A stretch of 64,000 bases of DNA from Ulva prolifera (lineage: Eukaryota; Chlorophyta; Ulvophyceae; Ulvales; Ulvaceae), in contig CM041197.1 in the NCBI GenBank assembly GCA_023078555.1, positions 2,700,501-2,764,500 on the forward strand, read 5' to 3'. The notes beneath the pieces were generated by a model that searched no databases, was not told the origin of the DNA, and saw only the letters and a program-made list of their open reading frames with translations. The stretch's first letter is position 1; every line of letters starts with the position of its first letter. Both the position numbers and the translations under genes were made by a program. Positions 13,501 to 28,626 of this stretch are shown piece by piece.

Positions 13501-16500
13501 CCCTCTGACGAGCGCTCTCCATGGACACCGGCAACGTGAAGGGGACATGCATGCAAGCTTACGATGGCGCATCTTGGTCAACATATATGCATGGAAAATT
13601 ACGTGTAGCCCGGCGCGTAGGCACGCGGGCAAACGACGGGAGGACAGCGTCAGGATCAAGGCAGACTGGCAGTATTAGTTGTTTGGGGTGCTGCTGCAGT
13701 TGCAGGGGCGCCCGCTGCAGGCCACAGACTGAGATACTCTGTGCTGCCTTTGGTGGATTGTGCATGCCATCTGCACAGAGACAGATCAGCCATGCACATA
13801 TGCGTAAAATGCCAGCCCAACAAACGGATCCTTGGCGCACTCCGGTTTCTTCACAGCATTTCGCAGCCCATGGCACCTGCCTCCAAGCAATTCCTTCCGC
13901 ACAGCACTCCCAGCACGCAGCACACCTGCAGCCGGAACGACTCCTTCGCCGACTCCCCAGAGTACGCGTCCCCGTGGCCCCCCCGGCTGAAGGCGGACGA
14001 GGCGTAGAGCTCCCCGGCGGAGTCGACGGCGGCGGCGCCGGACTTGCTGCGCATCGGCGCGTGCGGCAGCAGCGAGAGGGAGCCGGGAGCAGCGCTGGGG
14101 GGCTGCAGTGCGAGGGCGCGCTTCGCGACCTCCTCACGCTTCCGCCGCCGCGACCGCCGCACGCAGCACATGCATGCGATCGCCGCCGCCACCAGCAGCA
14201 GCAGCACTGCACCCACCAGCTGACGTCAGGCGTGGCATGCGTTCACGCGCGCAATCGTGTGCGAGTGCCAGGCTGCGGCTGTCAGTGAACCCCCTGGATG
14301 CTCACGAGACCCACACAGGGGAGGGGCACCACAGGCGGCGCACTGCCCCCCGGCCCCAGCCTGTCCTTACATTTACAAAAACAATTATAGGTTTTGGAAA
14401 AATCACAAAAAAGCCCAGTGCGGGGCCAATATGGACTGTATGGCAGGGATGCCGGGGGGGAAGGCCCGGTGGCCGCTGCTGCAGACCAGCATCTGCGATC
14501 CTGGGTCTCAGTACTTGCAGGCATGGATCGCACGCGCAGTGGCTGCCCAGGCTGCAGCCCTCGGGAACACATCCCGGTCTCGAGGCACCCTGTGCTGATC
14601 CGTCTATCTGACTGCACCAACCACAACTGTAGGACGTTGGTGAGGTCACTGCCGCACACCTCACTCACCCAACCACCCCCACAGCCACACCAGCCCAAGC
14701 AACGGCATGCAACGCACCTCGCAGCACAGCATCGGATCTGAGCCAGACACCATAGCAGCGCTGGGCGATCCGCGCAGCGCACTGGGGAATTTTTCTGGGG
14801 AGGGGGGACACACATCGCCGTCATGCCGATTGAGGAGCGACACAAGCGCATGCATGCACGCAGGGGGGGGGGGGGGGGGGGGCGCACCGCCGCAGGCGAT
14901 GCCTGCCAGGAGGGACGCCGGCGTGCCCGAGCTGCCGCCGCTGACGTCATCCCCAGTTTCGGCGCCGGAGGCGATGGAGAAGGCCGGGGGCGAGCTCTGC
15001 GCGCTGAACTGTGCGCGCTGCGCGACGGTGCGGTCCGTGCCGCAGAACATCGTGCTGTTCATCACCTCATACCTTACCTGCACCTGCCGCCACCCGGTCA
15101 TGTGACGTGAATGGCATGCCTTCATGCATGCGCGGGGGTTCACGCACGCGTCGGGCCGGAGCGGGAACTTGGCACAGGTGAGAGTGCGGGAGGACGGGTG
15201 GGTGGGGACCGGTTTTTTTTTTCTTTTCTTATTGACCGCTGCCGTGCCCGGCGGCATATGCATGGGCGGTGTGCGTGGGAATCCGCAAGCACAGCACACA
15301 CAGCACACGAAGCACATCGCCTTCACGCAAGCCTCCTGAATAAACAAAGACGGGCACATGCACGTGCATGCTGGCGTTCGACACACGAAAAGGCAGTGAG
15401 CGGACTGGGGCCGGGGGGTGGCGGAGGGGGAGGGTGCGCACCTCGCTGGGGGCGCCGCCCCGGAAGGTGGCGAAGTACCAGTGGACTGCGGAGGAGGCCT
15501 TATCCGTGGCCACCTCGCCGAGCGCGAACGTGGCGTCGGCCTGCTCGGCGGCCAGGTCCGCCACGTACTCTTGAATCGCATACACGAACTGCATGTGGGT
15601 GGAGGCGTCGGCATGAGGAGCGGCCTGGTGATCCTCGCATAGGGGTGAGAGTATCATGGCGTTTGTCTTACTGAGGTCGGCCCTCCAGCACCCTCAGCAC
15701 CACTTAGACTGTGGATCAAGATGGGCGGGTATACATGTGGCTGGAGGGGCACCTGTGGAGGCCGCAGGCTGCTGCTGCTGATGACGACATCGGCCCAAAC
15801 AAACTTTGGGCCTGCCCAGCTGCAGGGGCAGCAGCTGAGGACACTGCCACACTGCCACGCAGCTGAGGACAGCTGAGGACACTGCTGCAGACACATAACA
15901 GACGCGCAATCATGTCACATAATCATGTCACACATGCTCAGGACAGCCAGGCTACAGATTATGGCCAGATGAGTTCTGAAGCATACGCAGTCAGAACCAT
16001 TTTCAGCTGTTAAGTAGGTCTGACTGCACATCCTTCAGCACTACTTGACAGCTGAAAATGGCTGTGTGCTATGCTGTGGCATCCTGTGAGCCGTGCTATG
16101 TGCTGTGCATGCTGCACACGCGTGTGTGTGATCATGTGTGCCCCGCAGCAGCTCGGAGGCTGGGCTGACTCTGGGTGCCACGGACGCCGTCTCGCCGGAC
16201 AAGATCTGCAGGAATCGGACTGTAGAACGGGGCTGTAGCACCAAGCAGCGGGTAGCGGCGTAGGCTATTTGGTCAAGGGCGCGCTTTGGGGCCGCGTCGG
16301 TATTGGGCACAGGGCATGACTCTTGGGTCGGAATAGACTGAAGACCACCTCGGCATGCACCCGCACCGTCCGAAACACGCATGCACTCATGCATGCCGCC
16401 CCGCCCCCAACAACACGCCTCCGCTCCTTCAGGGTCAGCTGGATCGCCCTGAGTGGCTGAGAGCTCGTCGTGTTGCAAGCCGCACAGGGCAGGCTTGCTG

Positions 16501-16888
16501 ACGTCGGTGTGTCGACAATAACAGACGTCACGAGCTCGGGCCATATCACGGCGGAGCTCCACACCAAAGTGCCACGCCACGCAACCAAACGCAGCGGTCT
16601 GAGCACAAGCTTGCAGAAGGGGGGGGGGGGGGGGAGGGGCGGACCGCGCATGCGTTGCCGAAGCCGAAGAGGGAGTTCACGACCTCGTGCTTCGAGCCGG
16701 CGGGGTTGACCGCGTCCGTGAGATCATAGTGCTGCAACACGCAGTCCTGGAAGCGCAGCACCGAGCCCGGGCCCATCCCGAGGCGGCTGCTTATGGCACC
16801 GTAGTCGAACGTCTGGCCCCGGCAGTCGATTGTTACCGAATGGTCTGACCCCAGGTCGAGGGGGCCAGTTAGACTCTCTCCCCATGAC
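7538..16888 (-). CDS. Receptor-like protein kinase: beta-helix-type ectodomain, one TM segment, TKL kinase; 5' end unresolved
   Basis: Exons in transcription order: about 16888-16645, 15588-15442, 15077-14888, 14206-13926, 12131-11723, 11444-11233, 10909-10730, 10263-10007, 9624-9396, 9155-8783, 8589-8467, 8193-7538 (TAG). Phases agree at every junction. The ectodomain exon has the VTIDCRG...FDYG...[13 protein letters not shown] pattern of beta-helix-like ectodomains in chlorophyte receptor kinases. The TM segment begins [15 protein letters not shown], followed by basic RRSRRRK. Kinase motifs: glycine loop GQGAFG; ATP lysine in VAIK; catalytic loop [12 protein letters not shown] (Arg of HRD is Gly, Asp kept); [25 protein letters not shown]. 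It therefore looks active on Ser/Thr (TKL class). The tail is about 380 residues, Ser/Pro/Gly-rich, ending [14 protein letters not shown]. The first exon(s) with signal peptide, probably at 16889-17600, could not be placed. Confidence 0.85.
10271..10352. repeat. 24-bp tandem repeat, about 3.4 copies, in a kinase-gene intron
   Basis: The unit GCAGCACGCACCCTCAGCAC plus GCCC repeats head to tail with single-base changes, immediately upstream (in the gene's orientation) of the exon starting at 10263. On the minus strand it reads GTGCTGC/GGGCGTGCTGAGGGT, the same GTGCTG-rich composition seen at the ends of many introns here. It looks like local slippage rather than a regulatory array. Confidence 0.8.
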
Positions 16889-19800
16889 CTGTAGCCACAG
16901 TAGCTTGAGCCTGCAGAGCTGTGACAAGGGGTACATGGCGAGGCGTGGCGCATGTGGGATTTACGACAACAAAGTCACGTAGGTCTGCGCTCTCGTGGGA
17001 GCTTTGATGACTGCAAATTTCCTCTGCGCCCCTTGCAGCTGCGATTCGTGCATGCGACGCTGTCAGGCGCGTGGGCTGGAACTGGGACAGAGAGTGGCGC
17101 ACTCGCTTGGCCCGAGGCACACTCGAGAGACAGCTCCTTGAGGCTGATCTGAGAGCTCGAACTGCATGGCTCGCATGTCAACCACCTCTCGACATTGGCC
17201 TGACTGGCCGTCCAGCAGGTCCCTGGTGGCGGTGGACACATCGGGGCGGATGCTCGCAAGCAGCAGCAGCGCTGCCGCACGCGCATGCGTGGCCTGTTGG
17301 CTAGAGACACGAATCGCTGTCATGCTGTCGTGACCGCCGTGTTGTGCTGCTTCGCGCTATACACGCAACAGCGTGCTTGACCGCTACGGCGGTTGTAGCG
17401 GAGCAGCGCTCCCTGCGATGACCTGTACGCATCCCAGAACAATAAGTACGCATATTTGGATCAAGCGCAGGTGCGTAGGATATCGCCTGCGTCCCAAGCT
17501 GCATCCGGAAAGACAAAAGCAGCGGCTGTCAAGCCTACACAAACAATTCATCCCGCAGCAGGTGCATAGCAGCAGTGAATAATGCACGTGGACTCTACTC
17601 TGTCGTAGCGCGGTCCCCTGTACTATCGGATGAGAAGCCCGGACAGCAACACGCCTCTACGCCTGGCCCTGCGCCAGCTCGAGGCATGCAGAACAAAACG
17701 GATCACGTACGCATGTCCATACCTGACAACAGCAGCGATTCAAACAGCTGAAGCGATTTCACGCAGATCAGAGAGATACGGGCGCGCATGCACCAGGCAT
17801 TCACTCAACGCCATGGTCGATGGCAATTCCACAGCAGAGCGCCAGCGCTATATTTCTCACAAAACTATGGCAGCTTACTTCGCTGCCATCGTGATAAAGG
17901 CATCAGTATTCTATCTGCCGCAGTCCCTATCGCGTATCGCTGTGTGCCGCGACGTGATCGTTCGATTCATTGCACGACGAGCTGAATTGAATGGTGCTAG
18001 GCGTACCAGGGAACTCAGCCTTGCTGTTCCAATCCCGTCAAATGTCCGTTGTTTACTTCGTGGGTGAGGCATGATTGCACATGACAGTCATGCTGGCATT
18101 ACTATATCATCATACGTCAAGAGAGCTGAATTCGCACACGATGCTCCATTCACAATAGAAGAGAGCGGTATGCAAATGATTTGGGGGCAAACCGTGTTCG
18201 TGGGAAGCGTATTGCTTGTTCTTCAGCCCTCGAAGTCGACCCTTGAGCATTTGCGAGATGCCGCTTTTGAGCAAGCAGCCACTAGCCTTATACTGCGAGG
18301 AGAACTTTCCATTAATTAAATTCTACAGTCTCTGCTCGTTTTGTGTACTTCAAGTCTCGATGGGTCTGAATTGACTCAACACGGGCAGCTGAACATGAGG
18401 GGCACTTCAGTGAAGGCAGTATCCGCACGCAAGCACACCGCTGCGCAAAAATAAAATAACAAAATGCATCATGGTGATGTGTGAGATGGGTAGTTCCTCG
18501 CAAAACAGCGTCGACACCGAGCAGAGCTACCTGCGTATGTAGGCATGTGTCACCTCCTCTGCGTCATGAACGTGTCTACAAGAAGCGCAGCATAGACATG
18601 TCCGCCCCGCGCAAGCCACGGCGTGACGACCCGCGACGCGTCACCGTGCGATACGCGCTATGGAATCCGGGAAATGCGGGCGCAACATGTTGCAACACTC
18701 GACACTCCCCCCAGTTCCAATTTGCGAGGCTCGTGCGTACACAAACTGGCCTGGGCTTCGAGCAGGGCAGATAAGGGGCAGCGATGGCGTGCCGACTGTT
18801 GAGACGTCGATGCTCCCAAGTCCAGCTACAACTGTCCCAACCTTGCAAGGCCTTGGCACCCCGCATGCCTGCACGACTCCTGCGGGTCATCATCTGCACG
18901 AGCGGCGCATGCGCATGGCGTCACCCACTGACTTTGGGGCTTGAAGTTGCACCTCACAGGCCGGCCTTGCGCGCAAGTAACAAGTTGCATGCATATGCAG
19001 GCCAGGTGCTGCCGGACTGAGGCATGTGCGCTGCTGCAGTGTTGCCCTACGGCAACGTGTGAGTGTGTGTGTGCGTGTGTGTTACAAGGACAAAGCAAGC
19101 GAGGCAGGTAGCACCGCAAGCAAGAAGCAGGGGAAACGCACACCACGCAGCAAGTCACACGAAGCGCACACCAGAGTGTGTGTGTGTGCGTGTGTGGCTT
19201 TTGATTCGGACGGGAGTCTGTTGCCGTGTTTGTCTATGCCCTTTTGCTCTTCTGTAATCACAAGATGCAGGCCAGCTCTGCGCACGACGTTGCATTGCTG
19301 CTGCTGCGCACGGCTGCCTACAACTATCTCGAGATACGTCGCATGTAATCACCTGGGCGCCCGTCACGAACTCATCCAGCTGCCACGCACGTTCAATATG
19401 GATCAAATCGTGCAAGACTCGGATCGGCGCAGCGCTGCATGCGGGCCGCGCGCGCCTTCGGCATGAAGGGCCGTCTATCGTGCATTTCGAAGCTCCATGA
19501 TCAGGAGCGATATCCGGAGGCCGCGTGGCACTGCGCGATCAGTAACGCGCGCTCCGAGCAGCCCACGCGGCCGACTAGATATATACAGGGTATACGTAGG
19601 CCTGCGATTGTATCTAGAGATACGCCTAGCAGTTGCAAGGCGCCAACGATCGGCCCAATGCGGCTGAGTTTGTTCACGGAGATTCCTGTGTTGCGTTTGT
19701 TGGCGCCCGTGCAGTGTCTCCTGAAACTTGCTTGAGTTTCTGGGTCAAAGCGAACAGCGCCTTCGATCGCGCATGTACATGTGTGCGTGAATGGCACACC

Positions 19801-22405
19801 GCCTGTGTTTGCTGAATTCACAGCTATCCTGCAGCACGTGCGGTGCACCACGCTGCTACTCTTGCCGCTCAAACGAGCTCTGAACCTGCGATCGCGGTGC
19901 ACGAAATTGGACCCGCTGCATCGCCGCGGGGAAGTGCACAGGACACCTCGAGCTGTCGCTCTCATGATGTGTGTGGTCGCCCGGGCCAGATGATTCGTCA
20001 TCACGCGTCATACTGACAGGCCAGCACAGCTGGACCATGCGCCGGCTGAACGCATAGCTTTTGTAACGCATGATGATTGGAGCTCCATGGAGGCGTGCAT
20101 TGCGTATGTAGGCCTGTACAGGCTGTCCCCACGACGCTCGCCAGGCTGCCTCATCCATGCATGTAGGTCACGCCGGCGCCTGCACCCAACGCCACTCCAG
20201 GACACTCCATTGTCATGACGAGCCTGTCCGGGAGACGAGTAAGAGTACATGACGAGCATGAAACGCGCTGGTGGCGCTACTCGCGACATGTCGAATGCAC
20301 CCGTAACGGGCCGTCATAAACTGAGCTCCTCGTGGTGAAGACCGGTCGTGGTTGCACCTCGATGCACGGCTGGCAGGGAATGCCTCGTAAGTACGTCCGT
20401 ACGTACGTCCGCGTGTATGCGTCGCAAAAATGGGTGCCCAGATGCGGTCTGCCACAGTCGTGCTGCGCAGCGCCTGACACCGATCGTGTTGTGCCTGCGA
20501 TGATGAAGAATCTTGAACGGCGCGCGGTACACACCACACCCGTCGCATCGGCCGCGCACATGCCGCGCAACACAGGCTCGGCCCATGCATTCGCTGATCT
20601 CGCGGCGCCGGCATCAGCTGGTAGGGCGGTCAACTTGCGGCAGTCGGCCGAGTGATGACAGGCTGTGTTTCAATAATCTCTCGGCATGAGCTGCACCATG
20701 CATGTGATGACTTACTTCATCGTCCAAAAATGGCCAGCGCCCTGCAGGGTCATACGGATATCCACTTCAAATTTGGGAGCATCCCAATCGAAGCGCAGAG
20801 CTCCCATGAGTTTGCAAAGTCATGTACTCGAGCCTGCAAGTACGCACATGTTGAATGGGACTGTTCCGGGTCAGCTTCTGGTGTTGCAGTCGGTAGAGGT
20901 GGATCGTATGTCAGTGGATTGAGCTGCCAGCGGGTGGTCGCCTGTACAGCAAAGTAAATCTGAATTTACTGAGCCGTATCATATTGGACATTGACAGCTC
21001 CGAGCTACAGGTACCACATATGCCGATGCCGGTGGCTGTGGGGGTGTGCCTTCCTGCCTCTCAGGTGGCGCTGGCCCTTATACGTACTGCACCTCTTTGT
21101 GTTAAAAACCCTGCGGGGTGCACTGACACCGTGACACAGCGGGTGCCTTGGTGAACTATGCAAGCGCATTGTGCTCAGGCAATATGTATCCGATCCAATC
21201 TGGCCATGCAGCATGCCAGCAGCTGGCAGCTACGCAACAGCTGTTGGCTGGAGTGTGTTGATCCAAGCAGTACCGACGTCCACCGAAACCACTGGCCACA
21301 TGCCAGGGATGGCCCGAGTGGATGACGGAATACCCATGCACATGTCATGTGAGTCTAGTACCTCCAGCCAACTGGCTCATGGCATATGCCCCGCTCTGCA
21401 ACTGGACTGTGTGTTTACTCAAAAATCAGTGCGCGTTGAGTGACCTTGTGAAGGGTCATGCCAGGCAGCCTCTGTGGTCCAGCAAAAACCAACGCAATTC
21501 CGTGTCTGCAGTTACCGATTCAACCGCTGAAGTCCACAGCCTTGGTGGTCAAACGTGGCACACGTTTCCATGAGCACCAGGCTGAGGCTGGTTTGCATGA
21601 GCACCAGGCTTGAAGAAGCTGCATGCGTGCAGCTCGATATGATCACACAGAGATGGCGTTGTGTGTCAGCACCTCTGGGCCCCAGAGTGTGGGCCCCAGA
21701 GTCACCTGAATTCCGTCGTTTTGTTCCATCTCGCACGCTCGCACACATTGACATACGAGAGAAGGTTGCTGAAGATAGCCTCGATGACGCCAGATGGTAG
21801 CATCTACAACGATAGGGGTATTGTGAGAACTCTATCATATGGTCATTTGAAGCAGTACGTGTGCTGGTGTGCCAACATCAACCTTTGCAGCACCACGCCC
21901 ATCTATGACCAACTGCCACACAATCAGAGGTGCTTGCACCAGAAATTCGGGAGCATGGCACCCCCAAGCAAGTTTGTGAACGGAAATAACCAAGCCGGCA
22001 AAGAGCAGGCCTACACCCCACAAACATCCATTTGAAGAAAACCCTCGAGTCCTTGTTATCTACTACTACACCTCAAGTCCCAACACAGGCAGAGGCACAG
22101 GGCCTGGCGGCCAGCTGCATGCATGCAGTGGGTCTGGTGTCCACGCGGCCGCCGCAGTGCACAGCACCACCCCCCCTCCCTGGATGCCCCCAACAACCCC
22201 ACGCCCGTGTCCACCCCCTCTCGGCTGTGCCTCATGAGCTCCGCATGCGTAAGCTGCAGCGCTGGCCCTCGCCCTCCAGCGGTCACCGCCAGTTGGCCGC
22301 GTGAGAGATCAGCGAAGGCCTTTGCCGTCGAGAAGCAGCCAAGGACGCCGCGGCAGCGATGTGCGAGCAGCGTGATGCAGGGCACACGCAGCAGAGGTGC
22401 GTCAA
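16889..22405. other. Long interval between receptor kinase and OYE genes, no confident gene
   Basis: About 5.5 kb. The first 700 bases should hold the missing 5' exon(s) and promoter of the receptor kinase; minus-strand frames at 16975-17310 and 17063-17323 are candidates, but neither has a clear leader or a splice junction that fits. From 17.6 to 22.4 kb, open frames are short and unsupported. Visible low-complexity items are a TG-rich stretch near 19055-19200, the palindrome TATCTCGAGATA near 19325, a GTACGTACGTACG run near 20390-20412, and a near-duplicated GAGCACCAGGCT string near 21574-21612. No tRNA, rRNA or transposase motif seen. Confidence 0.5.
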
Positions 22406-25634
<3,229 letters not shown>

Positions 25635-28626
25635 GGCGATGAATGAACTGCAGCAATGCACACAGGTTTTAGTGACTGCCAAAAGTATCGTCAGCTAAAG
25701 TCGGGCGAACATAATTCGCGCCAGAATGTCCATAATCCAACGAAAAATCACGTTTCCAGGTCTGCTGACGCTAGCATATGGCGCATCGTAGCTCGCAAGC
25801 GCTGCACGGTCCCGGCCCGCCACCCGCGCCCACAACGCCCATGCGCTACCGGCTACAGCTGGACCACTTAGATACTAACGATGGTCAAGCAATCGAGCAT
25901 TTCGGATGGAAAGTACTTGTTCCCAAACGCAGAACATGGAAATCCGCTCACCTGGTCACAGGAGTAATTGAATGTTGGGTAGTGGTAAAAAGCGCTCGCG
26001 CATTTGCACGGAGTCAGGAGACACCCAGCTTAAGTATGCAACAACGAACTACTCGTTCAAAAATTCTGCAATTTGTCCGATCACGTCAGCGCTTGATGTG
26101 TCGATGCGTCGTGTGACGATTTCAAACGTTTCAATGGCTGACGTGATTTTGCGCAGGCATGGTGGGTGCCCCAAACCACAAGAAACATGCGGCAGACAGC
26201 AGCATGGAGTGCGCCTTCGCCTCGAAATCATACAACTGCGCACGTCGGTTTCTTTTTTCCTGCAGCCGTCAAAATGCAATCTACAGGCGCATGCAAATGC
26301 CCACCCCAGCTAGCAACGGCATCTCCAAATCGTTGACGGTTTTCCGGCCCCCATGACTGAGTTCCCACACAACCACTGCAGATGACCCACATCTTACCAT
26401 GTCATGCCAAAGCAGTTCAGGAATAGCCAAAGTTTGATGTGATTGAATGGGGGCAAGCTTCTACAGCACCTCGGACAGCGGCTGGCATCCCAGGCTCAAG
26501 CACGTGTGAGACTGCTGAATGGCTTTCTCTACAGTATCTCGTACACCGGCACGTTCTGGACTTGAGAGCAGCCCTAGGAGAGTGACTGCTGCAGGACTGC
26601 TCACCCACCCCTCCATGCCGCCCCAACGCCACAGCACAAAGCTCGAGTGCCACGGAGTCACGCTGCTTTGATATTCTGTTCAAGCTACTCCGGCCGGTGT
26701 GGGCCACAGTGAGTGGTGCATACGTGCGGCATGCATGCATAGTCGGCCGGGAGGTGCAACGTGCGGAGCGACGTGTCCATGTACGCTTCTGGACTCTGCA
26801 GCAGGAAAGAATGTATTGTGGCCATCCAGTGTCATAGCGTGCTTATCACTGGATTGCCAACCCTATATACATGCATTGCAAAATATGGATGCGAGCATTG
26901 CTGGCTCTGTCAGCTGTCAGCCTGACAGCTGCCTCCATGTCAGACCCAGCTACTGCCTTTCGGCATGAGGACTGTGCGTGGGGCTGTGCGGCTTGCGTGT
27001 GCTTGTGGTTTCGATGCACCAGGGCCCTGCAGGGGCGTGCCGGCGCATGCATCTCTCCGATGCGTGGGCAGTGGGCAAAAAAGGTCAGCAATGAAAGAGG
27101 CTTACGTGAAGTAAATGCATGCGAGCGTCCATCTACCATGTAGACGCCGGCCGATAGTCCTGCCTGTGGGAGAAGCGGAGTGAAAAGGATGGCTGTCGAA
27201 ATGTCATCAAATAATCCAAAAATGTAGTTCCTAGCAGATTTGAACTGCTGACCTTCTGCGTGTTAAGCAGACGTGATAACCAACTACACCAAGGAACCTA
27301 CGTCATGTACACGCCACATTTTATACTATATTTATTAATGTATTGTTTGATCGAATATGTCGGAGTGCACTCAGCTGTATTCTTAATAGGCAGGCTCTCG
27401 ATGTTCTGTACACGTCCATGTAGAGACATAATCCTGGCCTGCGTCTCCCTGTGAGGCCTTGATGGCTCGGGGTACCTTGCAAGCACGAAATACAAAACAG
27501 AGGGGAGACCTGAGAAGGGAGACAAGAAGCCTTCTGAGGTCTCCCTGACAGAAGATAAATGTCAACGGCTAGGAACGTGCCTCTGCGCTCTCAGGATCAC
27601 GGGCTCTCTGTTGCTAAAACAATTTCTGAACCCAAAGCGATGCAGGAGTTATGACAGCACATGAGCATGTAGCCGCAATGGCAGTGGCTGTTGAACTTGG
27701 TTAATCCAGGCAGATCACGCAATCATACCTCACAACAATCAAAGTTGACCGGTGGCCAGACACTGGGAGATGAGCGCACGCCCGTCAACAGTCAAATGCA
27801 TGGACATCCTCTGCAGTGTTTTGCACTTCATTATGATCAGCGTAGCAAACCAACTGGTGAACAGCAATACGAGCCATGCAAACAGAACCTGTTCTGACTC
27901 CCACGGGAAGAACATGACCTACTTCTCATCACGATGGTATCGCTGCAACTCATGCAGCCAGTCATGCTGGCATGGCATCTGACAGTCCAGAGTCACTCTC
28001 GCTGCAGCAACACCGTCATCCGACGTCCGCAATCCAAACAAAGATTGTGTTCAAGTGGTGTAAAGTAGAACAAGCCAGCTCCAGCCCGACAGAGTCAGGT
28101 GTCAAAACAGTTGGTGCACCATTGTCAGGTTGGCTCCAGCAGCATTTCACTGCAGCAAAGGTCACAGCATGGCGTGATCTTAAGAATTCCACGGTACAGC
28201 AGCCATATGTCCCTTGGCACAGCGGTCATGCATCCCCACCCACATTGTGGCATGCACATCAGCCTGCTCAACGGCAAGGATTGTCGTTGCCAACGTACGA
28301 CCACAATGCCCCAGCGAGTGCGGGGACGTGTCAGCTGCAGATCCCTGGCAGGATCTAGGTGGCTCTCCCCAGCAAGACCAACATCAGGCGTTGCGGATTA
28401 CGGTAACGATCGGTGTGTATGCTCCAAGCCATCGGCCCAGCAGGCGCCTGTAAATCGTGAGATCACTCCACACTGCGACAGGGTGTGTCAAGGCCATGGG
28501 CCGGCGAAGCGTCCTCCTGTAGAGCCACAAAACAGCAAAACAACACGCTCGTGTATCCATAGTCGGACCATAAAGCGCAACATGTGGCTCAAGCGCCTCT
28601 GAACACCAGCGGCGGCAGAGCACAGG
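25635..28626. other. Intergenic interval holding one tRNA gene
   Basis: About 3 kb upstream of the OYE start, and downstream (3') of the receptor-like protein. Apart from tRNA-Val at 27225-27298, I find only short unsupported frames. AT-rich DNA surrounds the tRNA (about 27200-27400). The OYE promoter presumably lies within the first few hundred bases, but no element is recognisable. Confidence 0.5.
27225..27298 (-). tRNA. tRNA-Val (anticodon AAC)
   Basis: The complement folds into a 74-nt cloverleaf. The acceptor is GGTTCCT/AGGAACT with a terminal G-U and discriminator A. The D arm contains TGGTGTAGTTGGTTATCAC, typical of eukaryotic valine tRNAs. The anticodon arm is TCTGC-TTAACAC-GCAGA and the T arm is AGCAG-TTCAAAT-CTGCT. 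A-box and B-box promoter sequences are intact. There is no intron, and CCA is not encoded. On the minus strand the DNA just past the 3' end is AT-rich, but no long T run follows, so the terminator is unclear. Confidence 0.93.

Noticed and set aside
16041-16260. Minus-strand stretch reading [18 protein letters not shown] as another ectodomain exon
   Set aside because: No donor follows in frame, and neighbouring kinase-gene exons join in phase without it.
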